Origin: Candidatus Melainabacteria bacterium
GTDB taxonomy: Bacteria; Cyanobacteriota; Vampirovibrionia; Obscuribacterales; Obscuribacteraceae
Assembly (NCBI GenBank): GCA_003242885.1
Contig: QKMZ01000005.1
Coordinates: 682,001-746,000, forward strand
Length of the DNA: 64,000 bases
Direction of reading: 5' to 3'
The position numbers and the translations under genes are program-made. Under the pieces are notes generated by a model. The model searched no databases and was not told the DNA's origin. It saw only the letters and a list, made by a program, of their open reading frames with translations. Shown here piece after piece: positions 35,028-44,358 of this stretch (positions are counted from its first letter, which is position 1; every line of letters begins with the position of its first letter).

Positions 35028-35453
35028 ATGTTGAATTTCATTCTCAGTATCTTCTCGATCACTACTAATAGAGCCGCAATGCCGTTGCTTGCAGCGCTCG
35101 CAATCTCTATCACTGTCTGCATGCCGAGCTTTGCGGTTGATGCCTTCACTGCCGGCTGCAACCAGTACAAACTCGGGAAATTCCCGCTGGCCAAGGCTTT
35201 CTTTGTCAAAGCCGTACAAGACGAGCCGACCAGCATCGCTGCGCACTACCAGCTTGCGAATACCTACTTCCAGCTTGGCGAGTACGACAACTCAATATTT
35301 CAGTACAGTGCTTGTCTCAAACTCAATCCAGACACCAGAATGCGGTCCTTTTGCCTGGGAGCTATGGCGCAGATTCACAACTTGAAGCGCTCTAGCGCCA
35401 ACAAAGTGGCGTCCAGCAATACGTCTGCTGCATCGACGATCAGGCAGTACTAA
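35028..35453 (+). CDS. Small exported TPR protein
   Basis: A 141-residue protein starting at the ATG at 35028 (AGGA ten bases upstream; a GTG at 35019 is too close to the ribosome site). A signal peptide or anchor (AAMPLLAALAISITVCMPSFAVDA) is followed by two or three tetratricopeptide repeats (FTAGCNQYKLGKFPLAKAFF, AAHYQLANTYFQLGEYDNSIF) and a polar tail. TPRs mediate protein contacts; the partner is unknown. It stands alone between the AraC gene and the efflux operon. Confidence 0.75.
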   Translation: MLNFILSIFSITTNRAAMPLLAALAISITVCMPSFAVDAFTAGCNQYKLGKFPLAKAFFVKAVQDEPTSIAAHYQLANTYFQLGEYDNSIFQYSACLKLNPDTRMRSFCLGAMAQIHNLKRSSANKVASSNTSAASTIRQY

Positions 35454-35543
35454 GTACAGGTCGCTAGCCCGGCGCTGATATTGCCGAATGGATATGGATT
35501 AGGTCCCGAGCGCTCCGCGTGGCCGCCGTCAAGAGCTGTGTGC

Positions 35544-35567
35544 TATAATTAACTGACCCGAGGGTCA
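35544..35567 (+). promoter_or_regulatory. Promoter -10 box and perfect operator palindrome of the efflux operon
   Basis: TATAAT at 35544-35549 is followed four bases later by TGACCC-GA-GGGTCA (35554-35567), a perfect 6-bp inverted repeat covering the expected transcription start. Placed 77 bases before the TetR gene, this is the layout of an autoregulated TetR-type operon in which the bound repressor blocks the polymerase. Confidence 0.7.
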
Positions 35568-35643
35568 ATGAATTCTGGCTAATCTATGTATAAAGCCGAA
35601 TTTTGCTGACTCTGCGGCCCTTATTGCAGTGATAGCGCAGAGC

Positions 35644-36417
35644 ATGTCGGATCTTACTTTAGGCAAAAGCACCGGGGCGACCAGCGATCCAGCCGAAGAT
35701 GTGATGGGCGCCGTTTCTGTGAACGGCTCGTCTGATGTTTCCGACCTAATTTCAGTTCGGATGCGCAAACCTGTGGGCAGACCTAAAGACGAAGATCTGC
35801 TGGCGCGTCGCAGGCAAGAGATTTTGGAAGCGGCCGGATTTTTCTTTGCACGTCTCGGCTACCCTAATTCCGATTTGAAGCTGCTCGCCGAAGAGCTAGG
35901 TGTTGCAAAAGGCACTCTGTATCGGTATTTCCCGAGCAAGAAACACCTGTTTCTCGCCACCGTCGACAATTGCATGCAGCAGCTCAGCGAACAAGTCAGC
36001 CTTGCCACATCAAAGGTCGAATCTCCCCAAGACCGTGTGGCACATGCGTTGCGAGCATATTTCCGTTTTTTCGATGCGCATCCCTACGTGGTCGAGTTGA
36101 TCGTACAAGAGCGAGCTGAGTTTAAAGATCGACCACTACCAGCGCCTCTGGACAGGGATAATGGTGGTATCTGGCGGCAGCAATTCAAGGATTTGATTGC
36201 GTCTGGCAGCATGCGTGAAGTATCTGAAGATAGGCTAGTAGAGACGATGAGCAGCCTGCTATACGGAGTGATTTTCAACAAATACGTCAGTGGTTCTAGC
36301 GACACGCTCGAATCAAAAACAGAGGACGTTTTGGACATTGTTTTCAACGGTTTGATGAAAGAGAAAAATTGGGGCAGCCAAAAAGGGAATCATGGAAGTG
36401 AAATCGACAGTCAATGA
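35644..36417 (+). CDS. TetR-family repressor of the efflux operon
   Basis: A 257-residue protein if started at the ATG at 35644 (a GTG at 35629 is also possible; neither has a good ribosome site). The first 55 residues are a polar, unstructured extension. The TetR DNA-binding domain follows (RRRQEILEAAGFFFARLGYP, LKLLAEELGVAKGTLYRYFPSKKHLF), then the all-helical ligand-binding domain (VAHALRAYFRFFDAHPYVVE). Its 3' end overlaps the adaptor gene by 26 bases, so it belongs to the pump operon. It is the likely ligand of the palindrome at 35554 and may also act on the related site near azoR. Confidence 0.9.
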   Translation: MSDLTLGKSTGATSDPAEDVMGAVSVNGSSDVSDLISVRMRKPVGRPKDEDLLARRRQEILEAAGFFFARLGYPNSDLKLLAEELGVAKGTLYRYFPSKKHLFLATVDNCMQQLSEQVSLATSKVESPQDRVAHALRAYFRFFDAHPYVVELIVQERAEFKDRPLPAPLDRDNGGIWRQQFKDLIASGSMREVSEDRLVETMSSLLYGVIFNKYVSGSSDTLESKTEDVLDIVFNGLMKEKNWGSQKGNHGSEIDSQ

Positions 36418-37843
36418 GACCGGCTCAGTGAGCCAACCGCAAGCGAAGCCGCCTTCCGACGGCTTGGGCGCTCACACTCAGTCGCAACCCTTTTATAAGA
36501 GACGCAAGACGATTGTTCTTTCGGTCGTGGCGATTATTGCTTGCGTGGGTGTGTTGATGTTCAACCAGGCGCACAATGGACAAGAGGCAAAAATACAAGC
36601 ACCCGAGCCAGTTATCACAGTAACGACCGAGAAAGTTGCTCCTCACTTGATGAAGGGAGTGGTTCAGGTCAACGGAACAGTTTGGGCTTGGGATCCGCTT
36701 ACCATCGGGTCGGAAGTAAATGGACTGAGAATAGAATCTATTGAGGTGGATGACGGGGACAAGGTAAAACGCGGGCAGGTGCTTGCTCGCCTCAATGCAT
36801 CGGTTTTGAATGCGCAATTGGCTGAGGAAAAAGCGAAGCTGGCAGCGCAGCATGCAACATTGAAGAGAACGATTCAGCCCAACCGCCCTGAAGACTTAGT
36901 TAGCTTGCAAGCTGCTGTGTATCAAGGAGAGTCTGCAGTCGCTGAGGCCGAAACCATGTTGGTCAAGGCCAAAGCAAACTTGTCTAACGCGCAGCACAAT
37001 GCAGAACGTTATCGCGGATTGGTGACGCAGGGTGCTGTAAGCCAGCTCGAAGCCGACCAGAAAGACACCGAAGCGAAGACTGCCGATGCCGAGACTCGCA
37101 ACGCTGAGCAAAAGGTGCGGACTGCGAAATTCCAGCTTGAGCAAGCGAAGCAGCGTTTGATCATGGGGCAGCAAGGCGGGCGCAAAGAAGACGTAGACAT
37201 ATCGCGTGCTACGGTCGCTCAAATGCAAGCCAATGTGCAGCGACTTGAAGCGCTGGTTGCGCAGTCTGTGATAAAAGCTCCTTCCGATGGATTTATCTTG
37301 CGTCGAGATGCCCACCTCGGCGAGATCACAGCTGTCGGTAAGGCGCTTTTCTTGATGGTGAGGGACAATCGTCTAGAACTTCGTGCGCAAGTTGCTGAAG
37401 TCGATTTGCCGCTCATTCATCCTGGTCAGAAAGTGGAAGTGACAGACTCGACCGCCTCCAACTACAAAGTTCTGGGCACAGTGCGGGAAGTCAGTCCGAT
37501 GATTGATCAGGACTTGCGTTTGGGCACCGTGCGTATCGACTTGCCGGTCTCGCAAGGAAATCAAACCCATATTTTCAAGCCGGGTAATTTTGCCCATGCG
37601 ACCATTGATATCGGCGAGCGAACACCGCTTGCGGTGCCGAGTTCTGCGATTCTAAGTAGAGAGAACAAGAGCTTTGTTTACGTTGTAAATCCGGATAACA
37701 CTGTCTCGACTCGCAATGTGAAAACTGGTGAGAGAGCGGCGGGTCACGCGGAAATCTTGTCTGGCCTCAACGCCGGGGAAACTATAGTAGTGCGTGGTGC
37801 CGGTTTCTTGAAAAATGGTGACCTGGTCAGGATAAGTCAGTAA
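36392..37843 (+). CDS. RND efflux periplasmic adaptor (membrane fusion protein)
   Basis: A 483-residue protein with a 38-residue cytosolic start, one membrane helix (TIVLSVVAIIACVGVLMF), a lipoyl/barrel-sandwich half (VNGLRIESIEVDDGDKVKRGQVLARL), a long coiled-coil hairpin (about 140-270, rich in Ala/Glu/Gln), the second lipoyl half (VIKAPSDGFILRRDAHLGEI) and beta-barrel and membrane-proximal domains. This is the standard adaptor that links an inner-membrane RND pump to an outer-membrane channel. It is seven bases upstream of the pump gene. No TolC-like channel gene is in the window. Confidence 0.93.
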   Translation: MEVKSTVNETGSVSQPQAKPPSDGLGAHTQSQPFYKRRKTIVLSVVAIIACVGVLMFNQAHNGQEAKIQAPEPVITVTTEKVAPHLMKGVVQVNGTVWAWDPLTIGSEVNGLRIESIEVDDGDKVKRGQVLARLNASVLNAQLAEEKAKLAAQHATLKRTIQPNRPEDLVSLQAAVYQGESAVAEAETMLVKAKANLSNAQHNAERYRGLVTQGAVSQLEADQKDTEAKTADAETRNAEQKVRTAKFQLEQAKQRLIMGQQGGRKEDVDISRATVAQMQANVQRLEALVAQSVIKAPSDGFILRRDAHLGEITAVGKALFLMVRDNRLELRAQVAEVDLPLIHPGQKVEVTDSTASNYKVLGTVREVSPMIDQDLRLGTVRIDLPVSQGNQTHIFKPGNFAHATIDIGERTPLAVPSSAILSRENKSFVYVVNPDNTVSTRNVKTGERAAGHAEILSGLNAGETIVVRGAGFLKNGDLVRISQ

Positions 37844-37850
37844 AAATACA

Positions 37851-40800
37851 ATGAACTGGAATCTCTCAACCTGGTCTATCAAAAATCCAGTACCCGTCCT
37901 GGTTCTTTTCCTTGTGCTCATGGTCATGGGCTCGCTGGCTTTCGTCGCGCTCGGCATCGACGAAAACCCAAACATTGATGTGCCTGTGGCATCTGTCACT
38001 GTCACGCAAATGGGCGCTGCGCCATCTGAGTTGGAAACGCAAGTTACCAGGAAAATCGAAGACGCTGTTTCTGGTATCGGCAACGTCAAACACATCATGT
38101 CGACCGTCAACACTGGCGCTTCGACGACGAGTATCGAGTTTGTCCTTGGCACCAACACAGACCGCGCCGTCAATGATGTGCGAGACGCCATCGCTAAAAT
38201 CAAGCAAGATTTGCCGGACGCCATTGACGAACCTATCATTCAGCGAGTCGACTTCGTAGGCGGTCCCTTCGTCAGTTATACAGTCGCCAGCCCAACGCTT
38301 ACACCCACCGAGATCAGTTGGCTCGTCGACAATGACATAGGCAGAGCATTGCTCTCGGTGCCTGGCGTGGGTCAGGTTCAGCGTGCCGGTGGTGTCGATC
38401 GCGAGATTAGAGTCGACCTTGATCCGACTCGATTGGAAGCTGTCGGTGTAACTGCCGACATGGTCAATGCGCAAATTCGAGCGCTAAACATAGACCTTCC
38501 TGGCGGTCGAGGCGAGATTGGCAGAGCAGAACAATCGATTAGAACTCTCGGCAGTGCTCATACGTTGGAGCGCTTGAGCGAGACTGAGATTTTGCTTCCG
38601 CAAGGCAGGCACGCTCGTCTTGATACTTTGGGTAAGGTTACGGACAGCGCGTCGGAAACGCGTCAAATGGCTATCATGGACGGCAAGCAGGTCGTCGTCT
38701 TTTCTATAGTCCGCAGTACAGGAAGCAACCTCGTCGATGTGGAAAAGGCTGTCGATAAGCGGATTACGGAGTTGCGCAAATCGCTGCCTAAAGACATTCA
38801 GATCAATAAGATTCGCACCAATGGAAAGTATGTTAAAGAAGCATACGACGCTTCTCTCGACTCACTGATAGTCGGCGCGCTTTTGGCCGTTGCCGTCATT
38901 TACATTTTCCTGAAAGACTGGCGTGCCACCTTTATTTCGGGCCTGGCAATTCCACTTTCTGTCGTACCTACATTTGCCGTCATGCAATGGGCCGGTTTTA
39001 CGTTAAACGGCATGTCACTGCTTGGCTTGGCGCTGGTAATCGGGATTCTTGTGGATGATGCGATCGTTGAGATTGAGAATATCGTTCGCCACTTGAAGAT
39101 GGGCAAGCCACCTCTGAAGGCGGCAATCGAAGCCGCAGAAGAAATCGGAATGGCGGTTATCGCTACAACTATGACTGTCATCGTTGTGTTCGTACCGGTT
39201 GCATTTATGGGCGGCATTCCTGGTCAATTTTTCAAGCAGTTTGGATTGACCGTTACGGTAGCTGTTCTGTTTTCACTGCTGGTCGCCCGGATGGTGACAC
39301 CGATGATGGCCGCTTACGGTATGAAAGATATGCCGGAGCATAAAGGGCGCGGCAGGCTCATGCGTCTTTACGAGAAGATGCTCATTTGGGCTTTGAATCG
39401 CCGGCTGATCACAGTTATAGCTTCAATAGTTCTCTTCGCGGTGAGTATTGCGCTTTTCAAATCGATGCCTACTTCGCTTATTAGCAACGTCGATAGAGGC
39501 GAGTGCCTTATCAACGTAGAGCTGCCACCAGGAGCAGTGCTTTCTGATACGGAACGCGCATGTGATCAGTTGACCAAGATTGTCTCTAAGCACAAAGAAG
39601 CCAGGGCGGTGGTTGCCTTTATCGGCACGCCGACTGCGTCTCGCCGCAGTTCTGCTGGCAATCAGGGCGAAGTTAACAAAGCCAGCATTTACATTACTAT
39701 GGTTCCTAAAGACCATCGCAAGATCTCACAGCAAGATTTCGAGGAGTTGTTGCGTAAGGAAATTAAGGTGGTGCCCGGTGTACGCCTGACTTTTTCGCGC
39801 TCGTCTGGTATGACTGGAAAGCCTGTCCGCATCGCTTTGACCAGTAACGATTCAGTCGAGTTGGAAAAAACCGCAGAAACTCTCATTGACGAAATGCGCC
39901 CTATCAAAGGATTGAGCGATGTCACCTCCAGTGCCTCGCTGCTCAGACCTGAGATTTTGGTCAAACCGGATTTCGAGCGCGCCGCTCGTGTTGGTGTTTC
40001 CGTTATGTCAATTGCAAGAACAGCGCTGATCGCAACATTGGGCGACTCTGATGCAAATCTTGCCAAATTCGATTTGAAAGACAGACAGATCAATATTCGA
40101 GTTCAACTCGATCCACAGTATCGCAACGACATGGCAACTATCGGCAACCTGAAGGTTCAGGGTAATAATGGGCGTCTCGTTCCTCTGAAGAGTGTGGCGG
40201 CGGTCGAGTTCGGTAGCGGTCCTTCCCAGATAGATAGATATGACCGTGAGCGTCAGGTCACGGTGGAAGCCAGCCTTGATTCGAAATTGACTTTAGGTGA
40301 GGCGCTCAAAAAAGTTCACCAATTGCCCGCATTCAAAAACATGTCGAAGTCAATTCACGAGCAACCACTCGGTGACGTTGAAATTCAGCGCGATGTATTC
40401 AACGGATTTGGAACAGCAATTGGAGCCGCCGTCTTGCTAATTTACGCTGTGCTTGTAATTCTCTTCGGTGGTTTCTTGCATCCGCTCACTATCATGATGT
40501 CTCTGCCCCTTTCTTTGTGCGGCGCACTGATTGGGCTTGTGATGTTCAATCAATCAATTGGTCTTTACGCTTTAATCGGCATAACCATGCTTATGGGACT
40601 GGTGACTAAAAACGCAATTCTTCTGGTCGAGTACGCGATTGTTTCTATGCAGAATGGACTGCCGCGTCGTGAAGCATTAATTACGGCGGGCGAGACCCGG
40701 ATGCGCCCAATTTTCATGACTACAATCGCTATGATTGCAGGCATGCTGCCAATCGCATTCGGTATAGGGGCAGGTTCTGAAGCTCGGGCGCCAATGGCTA

Positions 40801-40994
40801 TTTCAGTGGTTGGCGGTTTGATCACTTCCACCTTGCTGACGCTGCTCGTTATTCCTGTCGTCTTTACTTACATCGATGATTTCCAAACTTGGTTAATGCG
40901 CATCCTGCCTCATTCCCTGAAAGGACCCTCAGCGCACGCGGTCGGACATGTAGCGCCCAGCCAAAAAGATGCGGAGAAGCACACCGTTGGTTGA
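37851..40994 (+). CDS. RND-family multidrug/efflux pump (HAE1-like)
   Basis: A 1047-residue protein with the RND layout: TM1 near the start, a large periplasmic porter/docking loop, six membrane helices, a second loop and five more helices. Proton-relay aspartates are visible in TM4 (VIGILVDDAIVEIENI), and the family's GLVTKNAILLVEYA and TRMRPIFMTTIAMIAGMLPIAFG motifs are present in the second half. It uses the proton gradient to expel drugs, detergents or lipids. The substrate is not indicated; the operon has a TetR repressor, so induction by a small molecule is likely. Its end overlaps the next gene by 26 bases. Confidence 0.96.
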   Translation: MNWNLSTWSIKNPVPVLVLFLVLMVMGSLAFVALGIDENPNIDVPVASVTVTQMGAAPSELETQVTRKIEDAVSGIGNVKHIMSTVNTGASTTSIEFVLGTNTDRAVNDVRDAIAKIKQDLPDAIDEPIIQRVDFVGGPFVSYTVASPTLTPTEISWLVDNDIGRALLSVPGVGQVQRAGGVDREIRVDLDPTRLEAVGVTADMVNAQIRALNIDLPGGRGEIGRAEQSIRTLGSAHTLERLSETEILLPQGRHARLDTLGKVTDSASETRQMAIMDGKQVVVFSIVRSTGSNLVDVEKAVDKRITELRKSLPKDIQINKIRTNGKYVKEAYDASLDSLIVGALLAVAVIYIFLKDWRATFISGLAIPLSVVPTFAVMQWAGFTLNGMSLLGLALVIGILVDDAIVEIENIVRHLKMGKPPLKAAIEAAEEIGMAVIATTMTVIVVFVPVAFMGGIPGQFFKQFGLTVTVAVLFSLLVARMVTPMMAAYGMKDMPEHKGRGRLMRLYEKMLIWALNRRLITVIASIVLFAVSIALFKSMPTSLISNVDRGECLINVELPPGAVLSDTERACDQLTKIVSKHKEARAVVAFIGTPTASRRSSAGNQGEVNKASIYITMVPKDHRKISQQDFEELLRKEIKVVPGVRLTFSRSSGMTGKPVRIALTSNDSVELEKTAETLIDEMRPIKGLSDVTSSASLLRPEILVKPDFERAARVGVSVMSIARTALIATLGDSDANLAKFDLKDRQINIRVQLDPQYRNDMATIGNLKVQGNNGRLVPLKSVAAVEFGSGPSQIDRYDRERQVTVEASLDSKLTLGEALKKVHQLPAFKNMSKSIHEQPLGDVEIQRDVFNGFGTAIGAAVLLIYAVLVILFGGFLHPLTIMMSLPLSLCGALIGLVMFNQSIGLYALIGITMLMGLVTKNAILLVEYAIVSMQNGLPRREALITAGETRMRPIFMTTIAMIAGMLPIAFGIGAGSEARAPMAISVVGGLITSTLLTLLVIPVVFTYIDDFQTWLMRILPHSLKGPSAHAVGHVAPSQKDAEKHTVG

Positions 40995-41901
40995 TCGGCT
41001 CAAATTCGTCGTGGCACTGAAGATTCTTGTGCTGGCATTTTTAATTGCTCAGAGCGCATCTGCCTCTCGTAGCAATGGAGATGCGCCTTCTCGTGCTACC
41101 GGCAATGCCGCAGCTGCCGCAAAGATACAGCCGAAAGTAAAAGGACCGGCGCAGGTGTTTTCTGCCAAGGGCATGAAAGACACCGAAGGCCTTGTATTGA
41201 AGCAAGAGTATAGATTCATCGGCAAATGTACGACATATTTTTCGCCATTGGGAATTGCTGTCGAGTCGAATAGTATCTCAATTTTGTTCAATGCAAAAAC
41301 ACAGAATCTGTGCGTTTACAGCGACGACACAAAAAAGTTTTACTCTTGCGATCCGGAAACATGGAAGAAAAAGTCCAAGGTCATGTTCCAAACACCTAAT
41401 TATCACCCTAAGATGAATCCCTGGAAGTTCTTGAAAAATGAGAGTATCTGCGGCTTGGAATGTAAGGCGTTCAGGCGTTCTTCATTCTCGACGAACTTCA
41501 CCAACGAAGATACGATTTGGGTCACGCACGATATCAAATTGACTCCCGACGCTCGTTCGCTGCTTTATTCGCTTCTGAAAGTTACCGACTCTGTTCCTGA
41601 TGGCGTGCCGCTCAGGCACTCACTTGCCTCCAGGCATAAGGCAATAGTCGATAAGAAGGCGGATTTCCTCGGCCGGCACCGTGTACGAAAAGTAAAGGAT
41701 ACAGACCACGTCGATTACGAGACGTATTCTATTCAAAAGATAAAAATCCCAGTGGGCAAGTACATAATGCCTTCCGGCTACAAGAGAGCGGAAAGCGAAA
41801 TGGAAGTGTTCTTTAGCACCGACGATGCCATGGGCGATCTGGATGTTCCTGATTTCAGCACGGAAAAAGGCACTAAGAAGTTGCCGCAAAAGTTCAAATA
41901 G
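40969..41901 (+). CDS. Exported protein, copy A of a duplicated kinase-associated family
   Basis: A 310-residue protein with a signal peptide (LKILVLAFLIAQSASAS) and an Ala-rich linker. The mature domain shares motifs throughout with the protein at 44359-45336: ETWKKK, then NPWKFLKNESICGLECKAF (there ETWRKK and SPWKRLGDEKIAGLKCGRF) and YKRAESEMEV (there YKQVKDEMSV). I do not recognise a named family; the shape suggests a LolA-like or outer-membrane lipoprotein-sorting-like beta fold, but that is a guess. It overlaps the pump gene by 26 bases and, tail to tail, the kinase gene by 8 bases. The ATG has only a weak ribosome site; coupling to pump translation is likely. Confidence 0.75.
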   Translation: MRRSTPLVDRLKFVVALKILVLAFLIAQSASASRSNGDAPSRATGNAAAAAKIQPKVKGPAQVFSAKGMKDTEGLVLKQEYRFIGKCTTYFSPLGIAVESNSISILFNAKTQNLCVYSDDTKKFYSCDPETWKKKSKVMFQTPNYHPKMNPWKFLKNESICGLECKAFRRSSFSTNFTNEDTIWVTHDIKLTPDARSLLYSLLKVTDSVPDGVPLRHSLASRHKAIVDKKADFLGRHRVRKVKDTDHVDYETYSIQKIKIPVGKYIMPSGYKRAESEMEVFFSTDDAMGDLDVPDFSTEKGTKKLPQKFK

Positions 41902-44152
41902 ATTTTGTTGCCACCGGCGGCGGTGCATGATACAAAATCAGCCAGCAGCCGATCCGCTGTTTTATCGCGTCTAAATAGTCGCCCCTGCCCCAAAGCGCGT
42001 CTGCGTACTTCATTATCAAATAGGCTCGTCTCGGGTTGTCTTCGCCGATTGCTGCCGCTAGCTCAGCGTTGGCATCCTTCAGGTATTGGAATGATTTTTC
42101 TTTATTTCCAATTCCGGCAAAAACATTTGAAATTTTCAAGTCGCACAGAGCGACGTTTTGCCCGTGTTCATCCAAATTTTCACTCCATTTCGCCTTTGCC
42201 GACTTGTAGAGTTTGTAGGCGTAACCGAATGATTGCTGTGTGTTGTACGGAACAATCAAGTCTGCATAGCGTGCAGCCGTGATTGGATAACGTGGCGAGT
42301 CGTTAAGTTTGCCCCACCTCTCAAAGGCGCTTTGATAGCTCTCCTCGGCGCGGTCTTTCTGTCCCATGAAGTTGTAGCAATCGGCTAACATTGATTCTGC
42401 GTCGCCCTTCGACTGCACGCTCACGGGCCACTCGCTGCTGTCTAACGCACCTCTTAAGGACTTTTCGGCGTCTGCGTATTGCTTCAGCTCGTATTGCACT
42501 TTGCCTGTGTAGAAAAGCAAATTTGGATAGTTGCTTGAGTACTCGCTTATGTATTTCTTTGTGAAAAAGGTTGCCTTAGATAGTCCACGTTGCGCATCTT
42601 CAAGTCTGCCAGCTCTTTCAAGCGCAAGTGCCGTCTTTGTTAGAGTCGATACGAGTTTGCCTGGCGTAATGGCACCCTCTTCGACTAGGCGGGTGCCTTT
42701 ATTCATGTAGATTTCCATCTGCGAATAGGCAAGCGCCATCCTGTTTTCCGCGTCGTTAACCGGTGGTTTCGGCCCTATCCAATCGAGTATTGTTGCGCTC
42801 AACCAGGGAGAGTTGGTGGTTAAGTCAAGGAATGACATTGTCAGCCAGGCAGCCGTTATCACCATAAGCGATACTACAATTCCGGTGGCGCCTAATAATT
42901 TTTCTCTCGCGGTCAGTTTTAGTCTTTTTGACCAAAGAAGCGAAAACTTCGCTTGTGCCTGATTGAGCGCGCTCTTGTCGCGAGACATATAAAGCTGCGT
43001 AAGACCGTTCTTGAGCAGCTTCATTGATTGAATACGTTCGTCGCGTTTTGGCTCGAGGCATTTGAATACGATTGCTTCAAGCTCTGCAGGAATGTTTGAA
43101 TTCGGCACGACAGCCTTGAAATGTGCTGGTGTCTCCGAAATATGCTTATGCAAAATTTGCAGCGTCGACTCACCAGTGTGGGGGGGATTGCCCGTGAGCG
43201 CTTCATACATCAAGCAACCCATTGAGTAAACATCAGATCGCTCGTCTAGCTCCCCACCAAGGCATTGCTCAGGGCTCATGTAGTGCGGAGATCCAAACAC
43301 GTCACCTGTCTGCGTCAATTTGGCTTGCGTATGCCCATCTTGCGTTAGCACTTTGGCGATACCGAAGTCCACGAGTTTGGCGATTTCGGCATCATCTGCG
43401 TGTTGGGACAGGATGACGTTGCTCGGCTTTAAATCGCGGTGAATGACGCCTTTTTCGTGCGCATGAGTCAGCGCTGCCGTCAATTGGACAAAAATATTCA
43501 GAGCTTCCGTGTATTCGAGCCTGCCTTTCTCTTTGATGAAGGCGGAAAGCGAGCGACCTTCCAGAAGGTCCATTGCCATAAAGGGCAGACCACTTTCGGT
43601 GGCACCTACGTTGTACACCTTCACTATATTGGGGTGATCGAGGTGACTGGCGGCAGTCGCTTCTTGCTGAAACCTTTGCACGCTGAGTGGATCCGCAGAG
43701 AGGTGTGGCATCAACACCTTAAGTGCGACAAACTTTTTCAGGCGTCGATCGCGAGCCTTGAAAACAACGCTCATGCCACCTTTGCCAATGTTTTCCGTTA
43801 CTTCATAGCGATCCTCAACAACCTGACCAAGCAGCTCTAGGCGTGGATCTACCAGAGATGCCGGCGCTCTCAGTGCAGCCGGATTCCCTGACAGCTCAAT
43901 TGTTCTGGTGGAATCATTTGGCGCGTAAGAGTCAAGCGGCAGCTCTTCTTCGTCAAGTTTAAGCTCGTCGTCCTCGAGTTTTAAATTTGACGTATCTTGG
44001 TCGGACGCCGACGCAGGCTTTCCGTTTGCAGGCTTTGGGTTTGCAGACTTTCCGTTTGCAGACTTGCCATTGGTGGCATTTTTGTCAGCAATTTCTCTAT
44101 TTGAATTCGAAGCGTCAGAGAGGGGCGCGCCATCCTGCGGGCAAAAACGCAT
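41894..44152 (-). CDS. Ser/Thr protein kinase with zinc-ribbon remnant and C-terminal TPR region, copy A
   Basis: From the ATG at 44152 the protein has 752 residues. It starts inside a zinc ribbon: MRFCPQDGAPL is the second half, and the in-frame upstream codons encode the first half (CPACEAGYPAD). An Asn/Lys/Pro repeat and an acidic linker follow. The kinase domain (about 116-375) is complete: IGKGGMSVVFKA, ALKVL (Lys145), HRDLKPSN, DFGIAKV and YMSPEQ. One membrane helix at about 415-440 leads to an outer TPR-like region (about 470-740; YPNLLFYTGKVQYELKQYADAE). The gene is a clear paralogue of the kinase at 45339-47921 and converges on its exported partner with an 8-base overlap. It phosphorylates unknown targets; the outer TPRs are probably the sensor or docking part. 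Confidence 0.9.
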   Translation of the reverse strand: MRFCPQDGAPLSDASNSNREIADKNATNGKSANGKSANPKPANGKPASASDQDTSNLKLEDDELKLDEEELPLDSYAPNDSTRTIELSGNPAALRAPASLVDPRLELLGQVVEDRYEVTENIGKGGMSVVFKARDRRLKKFVALKVLMPHLSADPLSVQRFQQEATAASHLDHPNIVKVYNVGATESGLPFMAMDLLEGRSLSAFIKEKGRLEYTEALNIFVQLTAALTHAHEKGVIHRDLKPSNVILSQHADDAEIAKLVDFGIAKVLTQDGHTQAKLTQTGDVFGSPHYMSPEQCLGGELDERSDVYSMGCLMYEALTGNPPHTGESTLQILHKHISETPAHFKAVVPNSNIPAELEAIVFKCLEPKRDERIQSMKLLKNGLTQLYMSRDKSALNQAQAKFSLLWSKRLKLTAREKLLGATGIVVSLMVITAAWLTMSFLDLTTNSPWLSATILDWIGPKPPVNDAENRMALAYSQMEIYMNKGTRLVEEGAITPGKLVSTLTKTALALERAGRLEDAQRGLSKATFFTKKYISEYSSNYPNLLFYTGKVQYELKQYADAEKSLRGALDSSEWPVSVQSKGDAESMLADCYNFMGQKDRAEESYQSAFERWGKLNDSPRYPITAARYADLIVPYNTQQSFGYAYKLYKSAKAKWSENLDEHGQNVALCDLKISNVFAGIGNKEKSFQYLKDANAELAAAIGEDNPRRAYLIMKYADALWGRGDYLDAIKQRIGCWLILYHAPPPVATKSI
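44013..44072. repeat. Four tandem 15-bp units inside the kinase gene
   Basis: Units of GCAGGCTTTCCGTTT type at 44013, 44028, 44043 and 44058, encoding ANGKS/ANGKP/ANPKP pentapeptides in the linker after the zinc ribbon. Confidence 0.8.
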
Positions 44153-44242
44153 GTCTGCAGGATACCCAGCCTCGCAGGCTGGGCACTGCTTTGCGAGTAC
44201 GTTTTTGCCTTCTGCTCCTAGCGCTTTTGGCTCGTCCGACAG
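44153..44242 (-). other. In-frame 5' extension of kinase A, completing a zinc ribbon, with no ATG/GTG/TTG
   Basis: Upstream of the ATG the kinase frame stays open for 37 codons to a stop at 44264-44266 and encodes QCPACEAGYPAD directly ahead of MRFCPQDG, which together make a four-cysteine zinc ribbon. No standard start codon occurs in that stretch. A CTG at 44242 has AGGGG with about eight bases of spacing before it, so a rare CTG start is possible. Otherwise the ribbon has been lost by start-codon mutation or there is a sequence error. Confidence 0.5.
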
Positions 44243-44358
44243 ATGCTGGTTCCCCTGAAGATCTCAGTTTCTACATTCCCCCTTTACGATCTTCTATCTC
44301 TTAGAACGTAGTATGATGCCAGGCGGACTAGATTTTTTTGGAGCTTCTTTTCGAGACT

